Shown one piece after another: positions 39,465-48,813 of a stretch of DNA of 52,985 nt. The notes below the pieces were generated by a model. The model made no database searches and was not told the origin of the DNA. It worked only from the letters and a program-made list of their open reading frames with translations. The stretch spans positions 2,809-55,793 of the forward strand of contig NZ_QKQS01000026.1 in NCBI RefSeq assembly GCF_003226555.1, given 5' to 3'. The position numbers were made by a program, and so were the translations under genes. How positions within the stretch are numbered: the stretch's first letter is position 1; every line of letters begins with the position of its first letter. The stretch is from Rhodopseudomonas palustris. Lineage in GTDB: Bacteria; Pseudomonadota; Alphaproteobacteria; Rhizobiales; Xanthobacteraceae.

Positions 39465-40556
39465 TCATTTGGCGCCGCCGATCCAGCTGCGGGCCGCTTC
39501 TTCGGCCTTGGCACGATCTTCCGACGACATCTGCGCCAGGGTCTGGTCGAGCAACAGATCGCCCTTGCCGGCGGTCTTGGCGACCAGGTGCCATTTCATC
39601 GCCTCGACGATGTCGCGCGTCGCTCCTTGGCCGGTGACCAGCACATGGGCGAGGCGGTTCTGCGCGATCGGATTGTTGGCGCGTGCGGCTTTGCGCAGCA
39701 GGGCCACGGCGGCCGGCTCGTTCTTCGGGGTGCCGGTGCCGTTATAGAGCGCGATCGCGTATTCGACCTGGGCCGGGACGTTGCCGGCGAGCGCGGCAGC
39801 CTGCAGCAGCCGCACCGACTGCTCGACGTTCTTGGGCACGCCGGTCCCTTCCTTGTAGAAGGTCGCCAGCGCGTATTGCGCTTCCGCATTGCCGGCATCG
39901 GCGGCGATCCGGAGCAGCTCGGCGGCCCGCTTGACGTCCTGCGGGAAGGTCTGGCCGTCGAGATACAGCAGCGCCAGATTATAGGCCGCCTTCGGCTCGC
40001 CGAGCTTGGCGGCCTGCGCCAGCCATTTGGCGGCTTCCTCGCGGTTCGGCGGGCCACCGCGGCCGCCCATCCGCGCCATCGCGAGGGCAAACATCGCCTC
40101 GCGGTCGCCGAGATCCGCCGCGCGCTGGTACCACTCGACCGCCTTCTTGTAGTCGCGCTTGACGCCGAGGGCGTTGGCATAGAGTTCGCCCAGCATGGTC
40201 ATGGCTTTGGCGTCGTTGTCGGCGGCGCGCTTCTGCGCCAGGTCGAACGCGGTCTTGTAGAAGCCGCGCTGATAGGCGCCGTAAACCAGATCGACATTGG
40301 GATCGTCGGCATCGGCCGCGCCGGCGCCGGTCGCAGCCTTGGCGTCGGCCTTGTCCTTGTCTTTGGCCTGGGCAGCGGGGGACTTGGCAGCTGGGGACTT
40401 GGCAGGGGCCGGCGGCTTGGGCTTCGGCTTTTCCGGCTCCAGCGGCTTCGGGAACGGGTTCGCAGAAGACGGCGGCGACAGCGAGATCTGCGCCGTGGCA
40501 CCGGTTGCAAACAGCAGCGAAGCCGCAACAATCGCGAATGCGCGCAGCGCCTTCAT
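39465..40556 (-). CDS. Secreted Sel1/TPR-repeat protein
   Basis: A 363-residue exported protein. Signal peptide about 1-23 (MKALRAFAIVAASLLFATGA), a Pro/Lys/Ala-rich linker (about 30-85), then at least six Sel1-type repeats of about 36 residues such as AMTMLGELYANALGVKRDYK and AAYNLALLYLDGQTFPQDVK, forming a curved helical scaffold. Family members mediate protein contacts in the periplasm. It starts 16 bases past the ThiE-like gene. Confidence 0.88.
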   Translation of the reverse strand: MKALRAFAIVAASLLFATGATAQISLSPPSSANPFPKPLEPEKPKPKPPAPAKSPAAKSPAAQAKDKDKADAKAATGAGAADADDPNVDLVYGAYQRGFYKTAFDLAQKRAADNDAKAMTMLGELYANALGVKRDYKKAVEWYQRAADLGDREAMFALAMARMGGRGGPPNREEAAKWLAQAAKLGEPKAAYNLALLYLDGQTFPQDVKRAAELLRIAADAGNAEAQYALATFYKEGTGVPKNVEQSVRLLQAAALAGNVPAQVEYAIALYNGTGTPKNEPAAVALLRKAARANNPIAQNRLAHVLVTGQGATRDIVEAMKWHLVAKTAGKGDLLLDQTLAQMSSEDRAKAEEAARSWIGGAK

Positions 40557-40572
40557 CGTCAAATCCAATGTG

Positions 40573-41232
40573 TCATTGCCGGGGGGCGGCAGCGAAGCCT
40601 TGGCGAAGCGCTTCGCCGGCGTCCGCCAGCGCGGCCGTGGGATCGTCGGCGCTCCAGATGAAGTCGCCCACCAGCACGAAATCGGCACCTGCTGTGGCGA
40701 ATTGATGGACGTCGTCGCGGCTGGTCGCATAGCCGATGCACGGCGGCTCGAACAGCTCCGCCCACCAGTCCAGCCGCTCGGCGATCGCGTCCGCCGACGG
40801 CCGGGTGCCGTCGGTTCCGGGTTCGCCGAACAGCACGTAATCGGCGCCAGCTTCGCCGGCGATCATCGAATCATGGCGGGTTTCCAGCCCGCCGACCCCG
40901 GCGATGCGGGATGGCTGCAATTGCGGCAGCCACTCCTGCATTGCTTCGAGGCCGGTCAGATGCGCCCCATCGGCGCCGCCGCGGGCCACCAGATCGGCGT
41001 GGCCGTCGACCAGGAGCGCCGCGCCGCCCGCCTGCACCACCGGCGCCACCGCCTTGATCCGCGACGTCAGGGTGCGCGGATCGGACGGTTCCAGCCGCAG
41101 CAGCACCGCCGCCACATCGGCGGCAGCGAGCAGCTTCGGCAGGGCTGCGACAATCGCAGCGGGATCGGCGATCACCGGCGTCGCCAGATACAGGCGCGGC
41201 GCCGGACGCGATGGGGCGGGCTTGGCGTTCAT
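40573..41232 (-). CDS. ThiE/TenI-like TIM-barrel protein, diverged
   Basis: A 219-residue protein with the thiamine phosphate synthase fold (RLYLATPVIADPAAIVAALP; LLVDGHADLVARGGADGAHL; ADYVLFGEPGTDG). Typical ThiE has QLREK near residue 40 and N-D ahead of the second motif; here the positions read VLLRLEPSD and LLVDGHAD, so substrate-binding residues are changed. It may not make thiamine phosphate. It begins six bases after fba in a central-carbon operon. Confidence 0.75.
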   Translation of the reverse strand: MNAKPAPSRPAPRLYLATPVIADPAAIVAALPKLLAAADVAAVLLRLEPSDPRTLTSRIKAVAPVVQAGGAALLVDGHADLVARGGADGAHLTGLEAMQEWLPQLQPSRIAGVGGLETRHDSMIAGEAGADYVLFGEPGTDGTRPSADAIAERLDWWAELFEPPCIGYATSRDDVHQFATAGADFVLVGDFIWSADDPTAALADAGEALRQGFAAAPRQ

Positions 41233-41238
41233 TGCGGC

Positions 41239-42273
41239 TCAGGCGGCCTTCTTAGTTTCGAGCTCGGCGCTCCACTCGCCCTTGGCGGCGAGCGAATTCA
41301 TCCGGGCCCGGTGCGTGAACGCGGCTTGACCGGCCGCGACGTTGTCGGCCTTGCCCGACCACGCCTTCTGCGGCGCGGCTTGCAGCGCGCGACCGTAAGA
41401 GAAGGTGAGGCCCCAGGGCAGGCCGCCGATCTTGTTCATGGCATCGAGGTGCGCCGTCGCTTCTTCGTCCGACTGGCCGCCGGACAGGAAGGCGATGCCC
41501 GGCACCGCCGACGGCACGCAGGCCTTCAGCAGCTTCACGGTCTTCTCGGCGACTTCCTGCACCGACGCCTTCTTAGCTGACTTCTTGCCCGGGACCGCCA
41601 TGTTGGGCTTCAAGATCATGCCTTCGAGGGCGACGCGCTGGAAGTAGAGTTGCTGGAAGGTTTCCTTCAGCACCCATTCGGTGACGTTGTAGCAGGTGTC
41701 GATGTCGTGGGCGCCGTCCATCAGCACCTCCGGCTCGACGATCGGCACGATCTGCGCCTGCTGGCACAGCGCCGCGTAGCGCGCCAGCGCGTGGGCGTTG
41801 GTCATGATCGCCGTATGGGTCGGCACGCCGCGGGTGGTGTCGATGTCGATCACCGCGCGCCATTTCGCGAAGCGGGCGCCCTGCTTGTAGTATTTGGCGA
41901 GCCGTTCGGCGAGCTTGTCGAGGCCGACCGTGATGGTCTCGCCCGGGCAGTTCGGCAGCGGCTGGGTGCCCTCGTCGACCTTGATGCCGGGAATGCTGCC
42001 GGCCTGCTCGATCAGTTTCACCAGCGGGGTGCCGTCGGCGGCGTTCTGCCAGATTGTCTCGTCGTACAGGATCACGCCGGAGACGTAGTCGCTCATCGCT
42101 TCCTTGGAGCGGAACAGCATCTCGCGATAGTCGCGGCGGTTGGTCTCGGTCGACTCCACCCCGATCACGTCGAACCGCTTCTTGATCGTCCCCGACGACT
42201 CGTCGGCGGCGAGAATGCCCTTGCCGGGCGCGACCATGGCGCGAGCGATCTGGTTCAAGTCAGCGAGGTTCAT
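41239..42273 (-). CDS. fba: Fructose-bisphosphate aldolase, class I
   Basis: A 344-residue Schiff-base aldolase that cleaves or forms fructose 1,6-bisphosphate in glycolysis, gluconeogenesis and the Calvin cycle. GKGILAADESSGTIKKRF (residues 18-35) and the Schiff-base lysine K222 in LEGMILKPNM mark the class I, animal-like type. LSGGQSDEEATAHLDAMN is near the phosphate site. AAGGAG seven bases before the ATG. A MazEF pair lies between it and pgk, so it may be read from that promoter or by read-through. Confidence 0.95.
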   Translation of the reverse strand: MNLADLNQIARAMVAPGKGILAADESSGTIKKRFDVIGVESTETNRRDYREMLFRSKEAMSDYVSGVILYDETIWQNAADGTPLVKLIEQAGSIPGIKVDEGTQPLPNCPGETITVGLDKLAERLAKYYKQGARFAKWRAVIDIDTTRGVPTHTAIMTNAHALARYAALCQQAQIVPIVEPEVLMDGAHDIDTCYNVTEWVLKETFQQLYFQRVALEGMILKPNMAVPGKKSAKKASVQEVAEKTVKLLKACVPSAVPGIAFLSGGQSDEEATAHLDAMNKIGGLPWGLTFSYGRALQAAPQKAWSGKADNVAAGQAAFTHRARMNSLAAKGEWSAELETKKAA

Positions 42274-42327
42274 CGCGTCTCTCCTTTGGCTGTTCTTGTT
42301 GAGGTGGGAAGCCGTTCGGACAGCGTC

Positions 42328-42651
42328 TTAGACAATGCCGAGGAAGATGGCGAGGGCACGATTGACCGCGGCCATGTCGTTGGTCGAGAGGGAACCGATC
42401 CGTGGACCGACGCGGCGCCGCGCGACAGCCGTGATCTTATCCAACATGATCTGCGACCGTTGCACGAGGCCGTTATCTGGGGTTGGCTCGACGGGAATGC
42501 GGATCGCCGGGACATCGCGGAGCTCAGTGGTAAGAGGCAAAACCGCGAGGGAGGGGACCTCCTCGAAATCGTCCGTTTGCACGACTACGGCCGGCCTCGG
42601 CTTGCCGTAGTCGCCCTGCATTGCGACCAAAATGATGTCGCCTCGGGTCAC
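42328..42651 (-). CDS. mazF: MazF/PemK-type endoribonuclease toxin
   Basis: A 107-residue toxin. MTRGDIILVAMQGDYGKPRP has the catalytic Arg region of the MazF barrel start, then VVVQTDDFEEVPSLAVLPLT and LVQRSQIMLDKITAVARRRV, the conserved Gln-S and basic strand. It cleaves mRNA at short sequences in known members. The start overlaps the antitoxin stop by ATGA. Confidence 0.93.
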   Translation of the reverse strand: MTRGDIILVAMQGDYGKPRPAVVVQTDDFEEVPSLAVLPLTTELRDVPAIRIPVEPTPDNGLVQRSQIMLDKITAVARRRVGPRIGSLSTNDMAAVNRALAIFLGIV

Positions 42652-42920
42652 TTCCAGCCTTCTGGGTCGAACCAGTCTTCAATTTCGGCGAGAATCTGCT
42701 GTTCGTGGGGATCGTTCTTGAGTAGCAGGCACTGCCGCCTGATCTCAGCCTTGTATTCAGGCGAGTTGTAGTGGTCCGGAACCCAGAGGGTGACCGGCTT
42801 CAGCCCCATCCCCTTCATCTTCTCACGGTGACGCCGCACACGTTCGGCGCTGGCGCTGCGCGGCTTGGTGCCGGGCTTTCGGATCTGGGCCTTCGCGGGC
42901 TTTTCGACCGGCTTGTCCAT
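42648..42920 (-). CDS. mazE: MazE-family antitoxin (DUF3018)
   Basis: A 90-residue antitoxin. The basic region RSASAERVRRHREKMKGMGL should form the DNA-binding part, and the C-terminal EIRRQCLLLKNDPHEQQILAEIEDWF covers the toxin-binding acidic segment with the characteristic DWFDPEGW ending. It precedes mazF with a 4-base overlap. GGAGG lies before its ATG (CGGAGGGAGGAGACCTGCG). The palindrome at 42942-42957 should be its operator. Confidence 0.93.
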   Translation of the reverse strand: MDKPVEKPAKAQIRKPGTKPRSASAERVRRHREKMKGMGLKPVTLWVPDHYNSPEYKAEIRRQCLLLKNDPHEQQILAEIEDWFDPEGWK

Positions 42921-42941
42921 CGCAGGTCTCCTCCCTCCGGA

Positions 42942-42957
42942 GCGTTACATGTAACGC
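42942..42957. promoter_or_regulatory. Perfect 16-bp palindrome, MazE/MazEF operator
   Basis: GCGTTACATGTAACGC is fully symmetric and lies 21 bases before the mazE start, 61 bases after the pgk stop. Autoregulation by the antitoxin through such a site is the norm for MazEF-type modules. Confidence 0.8.
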
Positions 42958-43018
42958 AAGATAGGCTCCGGTGGAGGCGGTCGCAAGCCGGCGCCGCGCG
43001 GGGCGCCGGCGGTAAAGA

Positions 43019-44215
43019 TCACTTGACCCGCAGCACTTCCACGCCCGGCAGCGGTTTGCCTTCCATCCATTCCAGGAAGGCGCCGCCGGCGGTCGAGATG
43101 TAGGTGAAGTCGTCGGCGACGCCGGCATGGTTGAGCGCCGCGACGGTGTCGCCGCCGCCGGCGACCGATACCAGCTTGCCGGCCTTGGTGCGCTTGGCGG
43201 CGTGCTTGGCGGCTTCGACCGTGCCCTTGTCGAACGGCGTCATCTCGAACGCGCCGACCGGGCCGTTCCACACCAGGGTAGCGGCATCGTCGATCGCAGC
43301 GTGGATGCGCTCGATCGAGCGCGGGCCGACGTCGAGGATCATGCCATCGGCCGGGATCGCGTCGAGCCCATAGGCGAACGACGGCGCATTGGCCTCGAAG
43401 TGATACGCCACGGTGGCGTCCACAGGGAGGATGATGGCGCAGTTGGCGGCTTCGGCCTTGTTCATGATCCGCAGCGCGGTCTCGGCCAGATCCTTTTCGC
43501 ACAGCGACTTGCCGACCTTGACGCCCTGGGCATGCAGGAAGGTGTTGGCCATGCCGCCGCCGATCACCAGCGCCTGCACCTTGGTGACGAGGTTTTCCAG
43601 CAGATCGATCTTGCTCGATACCTTGGCGCCGCCGACGATCGCGATCACCGGCTTGGTCGGCGCTTCCAGCGCCTTGTTCAGCGCGACCAGCTCGGCCTGC
43701 ATGGTGCGGCCCGCATAGGCCGGCAGCTTGTGCCCGAGGCCTTCAGTGGTGGCGTGGGCGCGGTGCGCGGCCGAGAACGCGTCGTTGACCCAGATGTCAC
43801 CGAGGTCGGCGAGCTTGGCGACGAAAGCCGGATCGTTCTTTTCTTCCTCGGGATGGAAGCGGGTGTTCTCCAGGCAAAGGATGTCGCCGTCGGCCATCGC
43901 GGCGATCGCCTTGGCGGCGGGCTCGCCGATGCAGTCGTCGGCGAAGCCGACCGGCTTCTTGATGACGTCGGCGAGCGCGGCCGCGACCGGCTTCAGCGAA
44001 TTCTTGTCGTCACGACCCTTCGGCCGGCCGAAATGCGCCAGCAGGATCACTTTGCCGCCCTTGGATGCGATCTCGGTGATGGTCGGCGCCACGCGCTCCA
44101 GCCGAGTGGTGTCGGTCACCTTGCCGGCGTCCATCGGCACGTTGAGGTCGACGCGCAGCAGGACGCGTTTGCCTTTGACATCGACGTCGTCGAGGGTGCG
44201 GAATGATTTGGTCAT
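43019..44215 (-). CDS. pgk: Phosphoglycerate kinase
   Basis: A 398-residue enzyme interconverting 1,3-bisphosphoglycerate and 3-phosphoglycerate with [19 protein letters not shown] (residues 19-31), [21 protein letters not shown] [15 protein letters not shown], and the C-terminal [14 protein letters not shown] are standard. ATG at 44215 gives the normal N-terminus; earlier codons lie inside a repeat. Part of tkt-gap-pgk-fba. Confidence 0.97.
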   Translation of the reverse strand: MTKSFRTLDDVDVKGKRVLLRVDLNVPMDAGKVTDTTRLERVAPTITEIASKGGKVILLAHFGRPKGRDDKNSLKPVAAALADVIKKPVGFADDCIGEPAAKAIAAMADGDILCLENTRFHPEEEKNDPAFVAKLADLGDIWVNDAFSAAHRAHATTEGLGHKLPAYAGRTMQAELVALNKALEAPTKPVIAIVGGAKVSSKIDLLENLVTKVQALVIGGGMANTFLHAQGVKVGKSLCEKDLAETALRIMNKAEAANCAIILPVDATVAYHFEANAPSFAYGLDAIPADGMILDVGPRSIERIHAAIDDAATLVWNGPVGAFEMTPFDKGTVEAAKHAAKRTKAGKLVSVAGGGDTVAALNHAGVADDFTYISTAGGAFLEWMEGKPLPGVEVLRVK

Positions 44216-44238
44216 GATGAACCCTGTGTGTGGGGCCC

Positions 44239-44371
44239 ATCCTTCGAGACGCCTCGCTGCGCTCGGCTCCCTCAGGATGAGGGTTTCGCAAGCGGCGAGG
44301 AGATCATCTCCTCGCGCCATGTCACCATCCTCATGGTGAGGAGCGGGCGAAGCCCGCGTCTCGATCCATGA
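44239..44371. repeat. Dispersed palindromic repeat, family E
   Basis: CATCCTTCGAGACG and CTCAGGATGAGG at the left, and CATCCTCATGGTGAGGAGCG with GCCCGCGTCTCGATCCATG at the right, are inverted relatives with inner hairpins. It fills the gap between gap and pgk; transcripts reading through would carry this structure. Confidence 0.75.
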
Positions 44372-44389
44372 GTTACGGGTATCAGGTCG

Positions 44390-45397
44390 TCAGATCAGCT
44401 TGCCCATCGCCACGGCGGTGTCGGCCATGCGGTTGGAGAAGCCCCACTCGTTATCGTACCACGACATCACGCGCACCAGCGTGCCGTTCTGCACCTTGGT
44501 CTGGTCCATGTGGAAGGTGGACGAGTGCGGATCGTGGTTGAAGTCGATCGAGACGTTCGGCGCGTTGGTGTAGCCGAGGATGCCCTTCAGCTCCTGCTCG
44601 GCGGCGCGCTTGATCGCGTCGTTGATCTCTTCCTTGGTGGTGGCCTTCTTGGCGATGACCTTGAGGTCGACCACCGAGACGTTCGGGGTCGGCACGCGGA
44701 TCGCGACGCCGTCGAGCTTGCCCTTCAGCTCGGGCAGCACCAGGCCGATCGCCTTGGCGGCACCGGTCGAGGTCGGGATCATCGACATCGCCGCGGCGCG
44801 GCCGCGGTAGAGATCCTTGTGCATGGTGTCCAGCGTCGGCTGGTCGCCGGTGTAGGCGTGGATCGTGGTCATGAAGCCGGTTTCGATGCCGACGGTGTCG
44901 TTGAGCACCTTGGCGACCGGAGCCAGGCAGTTCGTGGTGCACGAGCCGTTGGACACCACCATGTGGTCCTTGGTCAGGGTGTCGTGGTTGACGCCGTACA
45001 CGATGGTCGCATCTGCGCCGTCCGACGGAGCCGAGACGAGCACGCGCTTGGCGCCGGCCGTCAGCAGCGCCGCAGCCTTGTCGCGGGCGGTGAAGATGCC
45101 GGTGCATTCCAGCGCGATATCGACGCCGAGATCCTTGTAGGGCAGCGCCGACGGGTCCTTGATCGCCGTCACCTTGATCTTGCCGCGGCCGGCATCGATG
45201 GTGTCGCCGTCGACCTTGACGTCGTGCGGGAAGCGGCCGTGCACCGAGTCGAAGCGAAGCAGATGGGCATTGGTCTCGACCGGGCCGAGATCGTTGATCG
45301 CAACGACTTCGATATCCTTACGGCCGGACTCGTAGATCGCCCGCAGAACATTACGGCCGATGCGGCCAAACCCGTTGATCGCGACCCGAACTGCCAT
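44390..45397 (-). CDS. gap: Glyceraldehyde-3-phosphate dehydrogenase, type I
   Basis: A 335-residue enzyme oxidising glyceraldehyde-3-phosphate to 1,3-bisphosphoglycerate. [12 protein letters not shown] is the nucleotide loop, Asp36 (VVAINDLGP) suggests preference for NAD, and the active-site C153 lies in [23 protein letters not shown] and [13 protein letters not shown] complete the signature. Read leftward after tkt with a 216-base gap. Confidence 0.97.
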   Translation of the reverse strand: MAVRVAINGFGRIGRNVLRAIYESGRKDIEVVAINDLGPVETNAHLLRFDSVHGRFPHDVKVDGDTIDAGRGKIKVTAIKDPSALPYKDLGVDIALECTGIFTARDKAAALLTAGAKRVLVSAPSDGADATIVYGVNHDTLTKDHMVVSNGSCTTNCLAPVAKVLNDTVGIETGFMTTIHAYTGDQPTLDTMHKDLYRGRAAAMSMIPTSTGAAKAIGLVLPELKGKLDGVAIRVPTPNVSVVDLKVIAKKATTKEEINDAIKRAAEQELKGILGYTNAPNVSIDFNHDPHSSTFHMDQTKVQNGTLVRVMSWYDNEWGFSNRMADTAVAMGKLI

Positions 45398-45613
45398 CCA
45401 ACTTCTCCTCGCTGCAGATGATTTTCAATTCTACGACGGGGCGTCCCCCGTACTCTTGCGCGGTTTCATGCCCAAAATACCGAGCGGTTGCAATCCGCTC
45501 GTTCATGATTCAGATCAAAGACTTACCGCAGGCGCGGCTCACCTGATGCGGTGAACTGCCGCGCCCGACGAAATTGCGCGATCCTTAATCGCCCGCCGGT
45601 GGGCGCCGCGTTA
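45398..45613. other. Spacer between tkt and gap
   Basis: This 216-base region carries no open frame of note and no strong terminator. The base composition becomes more AT-rich near 45420-45510, where a separate promoter for gap is likely, but none is clear enough to place. Confidence 0.4.
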
Positions 45614-47599
45614 TTAGGCGGTGAGCCTGCGCTTAGCGGCGTCCGCCACGGCTTCCGCAGTAATGCCGAAGTGCTTGTAGAGGTCCTTGGCTGGCGCACT
45701 GGCGCCGAAGCCGGTCATGCCGACGAAGCCGCCGTCCGGGCCGATCACCGCGTCCCAGCCGAACCGCACCGCGGCTTCGACCGCGACTTTCACCGGCGCA
45801 TCGCCGATGATTGCCGCGCGGGTCGCGTCGTCCTGCTCCAGCAGCAGGTCGAGTGACGGCACTGACACGACGCGGGCGGCGACGCCCTGCACTTCGAGCA
45901 GCTTCTGCGCCGCGACCGCGATCTCGACCTCGGAGCCGGTGGCGAAGATCGAGACCTGCGCCTTGCCCGGCGCCGGGATCAGCTCATAGCCGCCTGTGGT
46001 GCAGAGGTTGGCCTCGGAGGTCGCGGTACGCTGCTGCGCGAGGTTCTGCCGCGACAGTGCCAGCACGGTCGGGCCGCTGGTGTTCTCCAGCGCGAGCTGC
46101 CAGCACTCGGCGGTCTCCACCGCATCGGCCGGACGGAACACCCGCATGTTCGGCATCGCCCGCAGCGCGGCCAGATGCTCGACCGGCTGATGGGTCGGGC
46201 CGTCTTCGCCGAGCCCGATCGAATCGTGGGTCATGATGTAGACCACCGGCACATGAGACAGTGCCGCCACCCGCATCGACGGGCGGGCGTAGTCGGTGAA
46301 GCACAGGAAGGTACCGCCCGCGGGCGCGAAGCCGCCGTGCAGCGCGAGGCCGTTCATCGCCGCCGCCATGCCCATCTCGCGGATGCCGTAATGGATGTAG
46401 CGGCCGGAGAAATCGTCCGGCGTGACGTCCTTGGCCTGTTTGACGCGGGTATTGTTCGAGGGCGTCAGGTCGGCGGAACCGAGCAGCAATTCCGGCACCA
46501 CCGGCGTCAGCGCTTCGAGCGCGAGCTCGCTGGCTTTGCGGGTGGCGATGGTCTGCGGTTCGGCGACGAGCTTGTCCTTCAGCGCGCGGATCGTGCCCGC
46601 AATCGCCGCCGGCCGCTTGCGGTCGATCACCCGGCGCTTGAATTCGTCGCGCTTGTCCGCCGGCAGGGCGTCGAACCGCGCCAGCCAGTCGGTGCGCGCC
46701 GAGGCGCCCTGCTTGCCGACATTGCGCCAGGCGCCGAGCACGTCATCGGGAATCTCGAATGGTCCGTAATCCCAGCCGAGCGCCTTTTTGGCGCCGGCGA
46801 GTTCTTTGGCCCCGAGCGGTTCGCCATGAGCCTTCGACGTGCCGGCCTTGTGCGGCGCACCGAACCCGATCGTGGTTTTGCAGGCGATCATGGTCGGCCG
46901 GTCGGAGGCCTGGGCCTTTCGGATCGCCTCCGCGATCGCGTTGTGGTCGTGGCCGTCGATCCGGAACGAATTCCAGCCGTGCGCCTGGAAGCGTGCGACC
47001 TGGTCGACGTTGTCGGCCAGCGACAGCGGGCCGTCGATCGAGATGCCGTTGTCGTCGTACAGGAAGATCAGCTTCGACAGCTTGAGATGCCCCGCGAGCG
47101 CGATCGCCTCGTGGCTGACGCCTTCCATCAGGTCGCCGTCGGAGCACAGCACGTAGGTGTAATGGTCGACGATATCGCCGAATTCGGCCTGCAGCAGCCG
47201 CTCCGCCAGCGCAGTGCCGACCGAGGAGGCCACACCCTGGCCGAGCGGGCCGGTGGTGGTTTCGACCGACGAGGTGATGCAGTTCTCCGGGTGGCCCGGA
47301 GTCTTGGAGTCGAGCTGGCGGAAGTTCTTGATCTGATCCAGCGTCATCTCCTCGTTGCCGATGAGGTAGAGGAGCGCATAGAGCAGCATCGAGCCGTGGC
47401 CGGCCGAGAGGATGAAGCGATCACGATCCGGCCAATGCGGTTCGGCCGCATCGAACTTCAAAAACTGTGTCCACAGTACGGTCGCTACATCCGCGGCGCC
47501 CATCGGCAGACCGGGATGGCCGGATTTGGCCTTCTCCACGGCGTCCATCGCCAGCGCCCGGACTGCGTTTGCCATACGGGATTGATCGACCTGCGCCAT
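45614..47599 (-). CDS. tkt: Transketolase
   Basis: A 661-residue thiamine-diphosphate enzyme for the pentose-phosphate and Calvin pathways. [17 protein letters not shown] (about 27-43), the ThDP motif GDGD-like [14 protein letters not shown] (about 155), and [21 protein letters not shown] (about 400) plus [18 protein letters not shown] are diagnostic. A 17-bp palindrome lies 33 bases upstream of its ATG. No Rubisco or phosphoribulokinase gene is present within the window, so the cluster may serve general central metabolism. Confidence 0.97.
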   Translation of the reverse strand: MAQVDQSRMANAVRALAMDAVEKAKSGHPGLPMGAADVATVLWTQFLKFDAAEPHWPDRDRFILSAGHGSMLLYALLYLIGNEEMTLDQIKNFRQLDSKTPGHPENCITSSVETTTGPLGQGVASSVGTALAERLLQAEFGDIVDHYTYVLCSDGDLMEGVSHEAIALAGHLKLSKLIFLYDDNGISIDGPLSLADNVDQVARFQAHGWNSFRIDGHDHNAIAEAIRKAQASDRPTMIACKTTIGFGAPHKAGTSKAHGEPLGAKELAGAKKALGWDYGPFEIPDDVLGAWRNVGKQGASARTDWLARFDALPADKRDEFKRRVIDRKRPAAIAGTIRALKDKLVAEPQTIATRKASELALEALTPVVPELLLGSADLTPSNNTRVKQAKDVTPDDFSGRYIHYGIREMGMAAAMNGLALHGGFAPAGGTFLCFTDYARPSMRVAALSHVPVVYIMTHDSIGLGEDGPTHQPVEHLAALRAMPNMRVFRPADAVETAECWQLALENTSGPTVLALSRQNLAQQRTATSEANLCTTGGYELIPAPGKAQVSIFATGSEVEIAVAAQKLLEVQGVAARVVSVPSLDLLLEQDDATRAAIIGDAPVKVAVEAAVRFGWDAVIGPDGGFVGMTGFGASAPAKDLYKHFGITAEAVADAAKRRLTA

Positions 47600-47632
47600 G
47601 ATTGATTCCGCCTGAGAATGAGGTTGCCGTTA

Positions 47633-47649
47633 GTCCGATAGAATCGGAC
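47633..47649. promoter_or_regulatory. Palindrome upstream of transketolase
   Basis: GTCCGAT-AGA-ATCGGAC is a perfect 7+3+7 inverted repeat 33 bases before the tkt start, in a 325-base gap that otherwise shows nothing recognisable. It may be an operator or a hairpin in the leader. Confidence 0.45.
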
Positions 47650-47924
47650 CGTGCCCTGCCTCCATGGCAAGGCGATGAACAGAACAGATGGGGCTGAACA
47701 GCCGGGAAGCCAGTCCGCATAGCACCCGATACCGCTACGGCCAACTCGGCGGCCCGGAATCGGGGCCGAAACCGGCGCTTTGCAGTGCATAGTTCTGCGG
47801 CAGCGTTGCGCTATGCTTCCTCGCCACGTAAATTTCGCGCTCTAAAGGCTTGTTCAATCGTGGCTTTTGTTGGGGGTCGGCAAGGCCTCGGGTGTGGGAG
47901 ATTGCGAGGGGTCGCGCAACGAGC

Positions 47925-48269
47925 ATGACGGATCGTCCTGCCCACGGTTCCATCGCTACCGATCAGGCGCCGGCCGAGATCGTCGCCGCCGCGCGTCGCC
48001 TTGCCGCGGCGCTCGAAGCGCTGGAAAGCGCGGTGGAACGCCGTGCCGAGGCCGATCGCGACGAGGACGAGCTGGCGTCGCGGATTCAGGCGCTCGGCGC
48101 CGATCGGTCACGCCTCGCCGACGAGCTCGACGGTGCGCTGGTGCGCAGCCGCAAGCTGGAGCGGGTCAACCGCGAGATCGCGCAGCGGCTCGATTCGGCC
48201 ATCGACACCATCCGCCAGGTGCTCGACACCGAAGCGGGCGATCCCCAGCCGGCCGAGGAGGAGTCATGA
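47925..48269 (+). CDS. DUF4164 coiled-coil protein
   Basis: A 114-residue protein consisting mainly of two long helices (IVAAARRLAAALEALESAVE and LADELDGALVRSRKLERVNR) ending in REIAQRLDSAIDTIRQVLD, as in DUF4164. Its stop overlaps the zapA start by ATGA, so it is likely a cell-division accessory. Function is unproven; association with zapA is conserved in Rhizobiales. Confidence 0.85.
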   Translation: MTDRPAHGSIATDQAPAEIVAAARRLAAALEALESAVERRAEADRDEDELASRIQALGADRSRLADELDGALVRSRKLERVNREIAQRLDSAIDTIRQVLDTEAGDPQPAEEES

Positions 48270-48676
48270 GCTCGAGCGACTCCGCTGGATCCGCCAACCA
48301 CGTCAGCGTCACCATCAACGGCCGGCAATACCGGATGGCCTGCGAGCCGGGCCAGGAACCGCAACTGCTCGGGCTCGCTGAGAATCTGGAGACTCGGATT
48401 CAGAGCCTGCGCGGCCGGTTCGGCGAAATAGGCGATGCGCGGCTCACCGTGATGGCCGCACTGATGATGGCCGACGAACTGCTCGACGCTCACGGCCGCA
48501 TCGCCGCTCTGCAGCAGGAAGTGGAAGCACTGCGCAACGATCGTGCGGCTTCGCTCGACCGCACCGTGACCACCAACCGCGCCGTCGCCGCCGCACTGAA
48601 CAGCGCCGCCGAACGCATCGAACGCACCACCCAGGTCCTCAACCGCACCATCGGCGGCGGCATCGCGATCGGGTAG
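48266..48676 (+). CDS. zapA: Cell division protein ZapA
   Basis: A 136-residue cytoplasmic protein that bundles FtsZ filaments. VSVTINGRQYRMACEPGQEP (residues 13-32) is the conserved beta-strand head, and LETRIQSLRGRFG with DARLTVMAALMMADELLDAH forms the globular-to-helix region, followed by a coiled coil. It is slightly longer than E. coli ZapA (109) with a C-terminal extension. No 6S RNA is recognised after it. Confidence 0.92.
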   Translation: MSSSDSAGSANHVSVTINGRQYRMACEPGQEPQLLGLAENLETRIQSLRGRFGEIGDARLTVMAALMMADELLDAHGRIAALQQEVEALRNDRAASLDRTVTTNRAVAAALNSAAERIERTTQVLNRTIGGGIAIG

Positions 48677-48686
48677 TTGTTACTCC

Positions 48687-48803
48687 GTCATTCCGGGGCA
48701 CGCGCAGAGCGCGTGAACCCGGAATCCCGACATGTTGGAAATGCCGGCTGCGCAACAGCTCCAGATTCCGGGTTCGCGAACTGCGTTCGCGCCCCGGAAT
48801 GAC
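48687..48803. repeat. Dispersed palindromic repeat, family B
   Basis: It begins GTCATTCCGGGGCACGCGCA and ends GCGCCCCGGAATGAC; inside are GAACCCGGAATC and GATTCCGGGTTC. It closely matches the element at 24425-24527 and fills the gap between convergent zapA and the RNA methyltransferase gene. Confidence 0.85.
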
Positions 48804-48813
48804 GCTGTGAGAG

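Noticed and set aside
39465-47599. A Calvin-cycle (cbb) operon
   Set aside because: tkt, gap, pgk and fba fit, but there is no Rubisco, phosphoribulokinase or CbbR gene within the window, so only a general central-carbon cluster is claimed.
48677-48813. 6S RNA gene after zapA
   Set aside because: In many proteobacteria 6S RNA follows zapA, but this interval is filled by a family B repeat with no 6S-like bubble structure or following ygfA.
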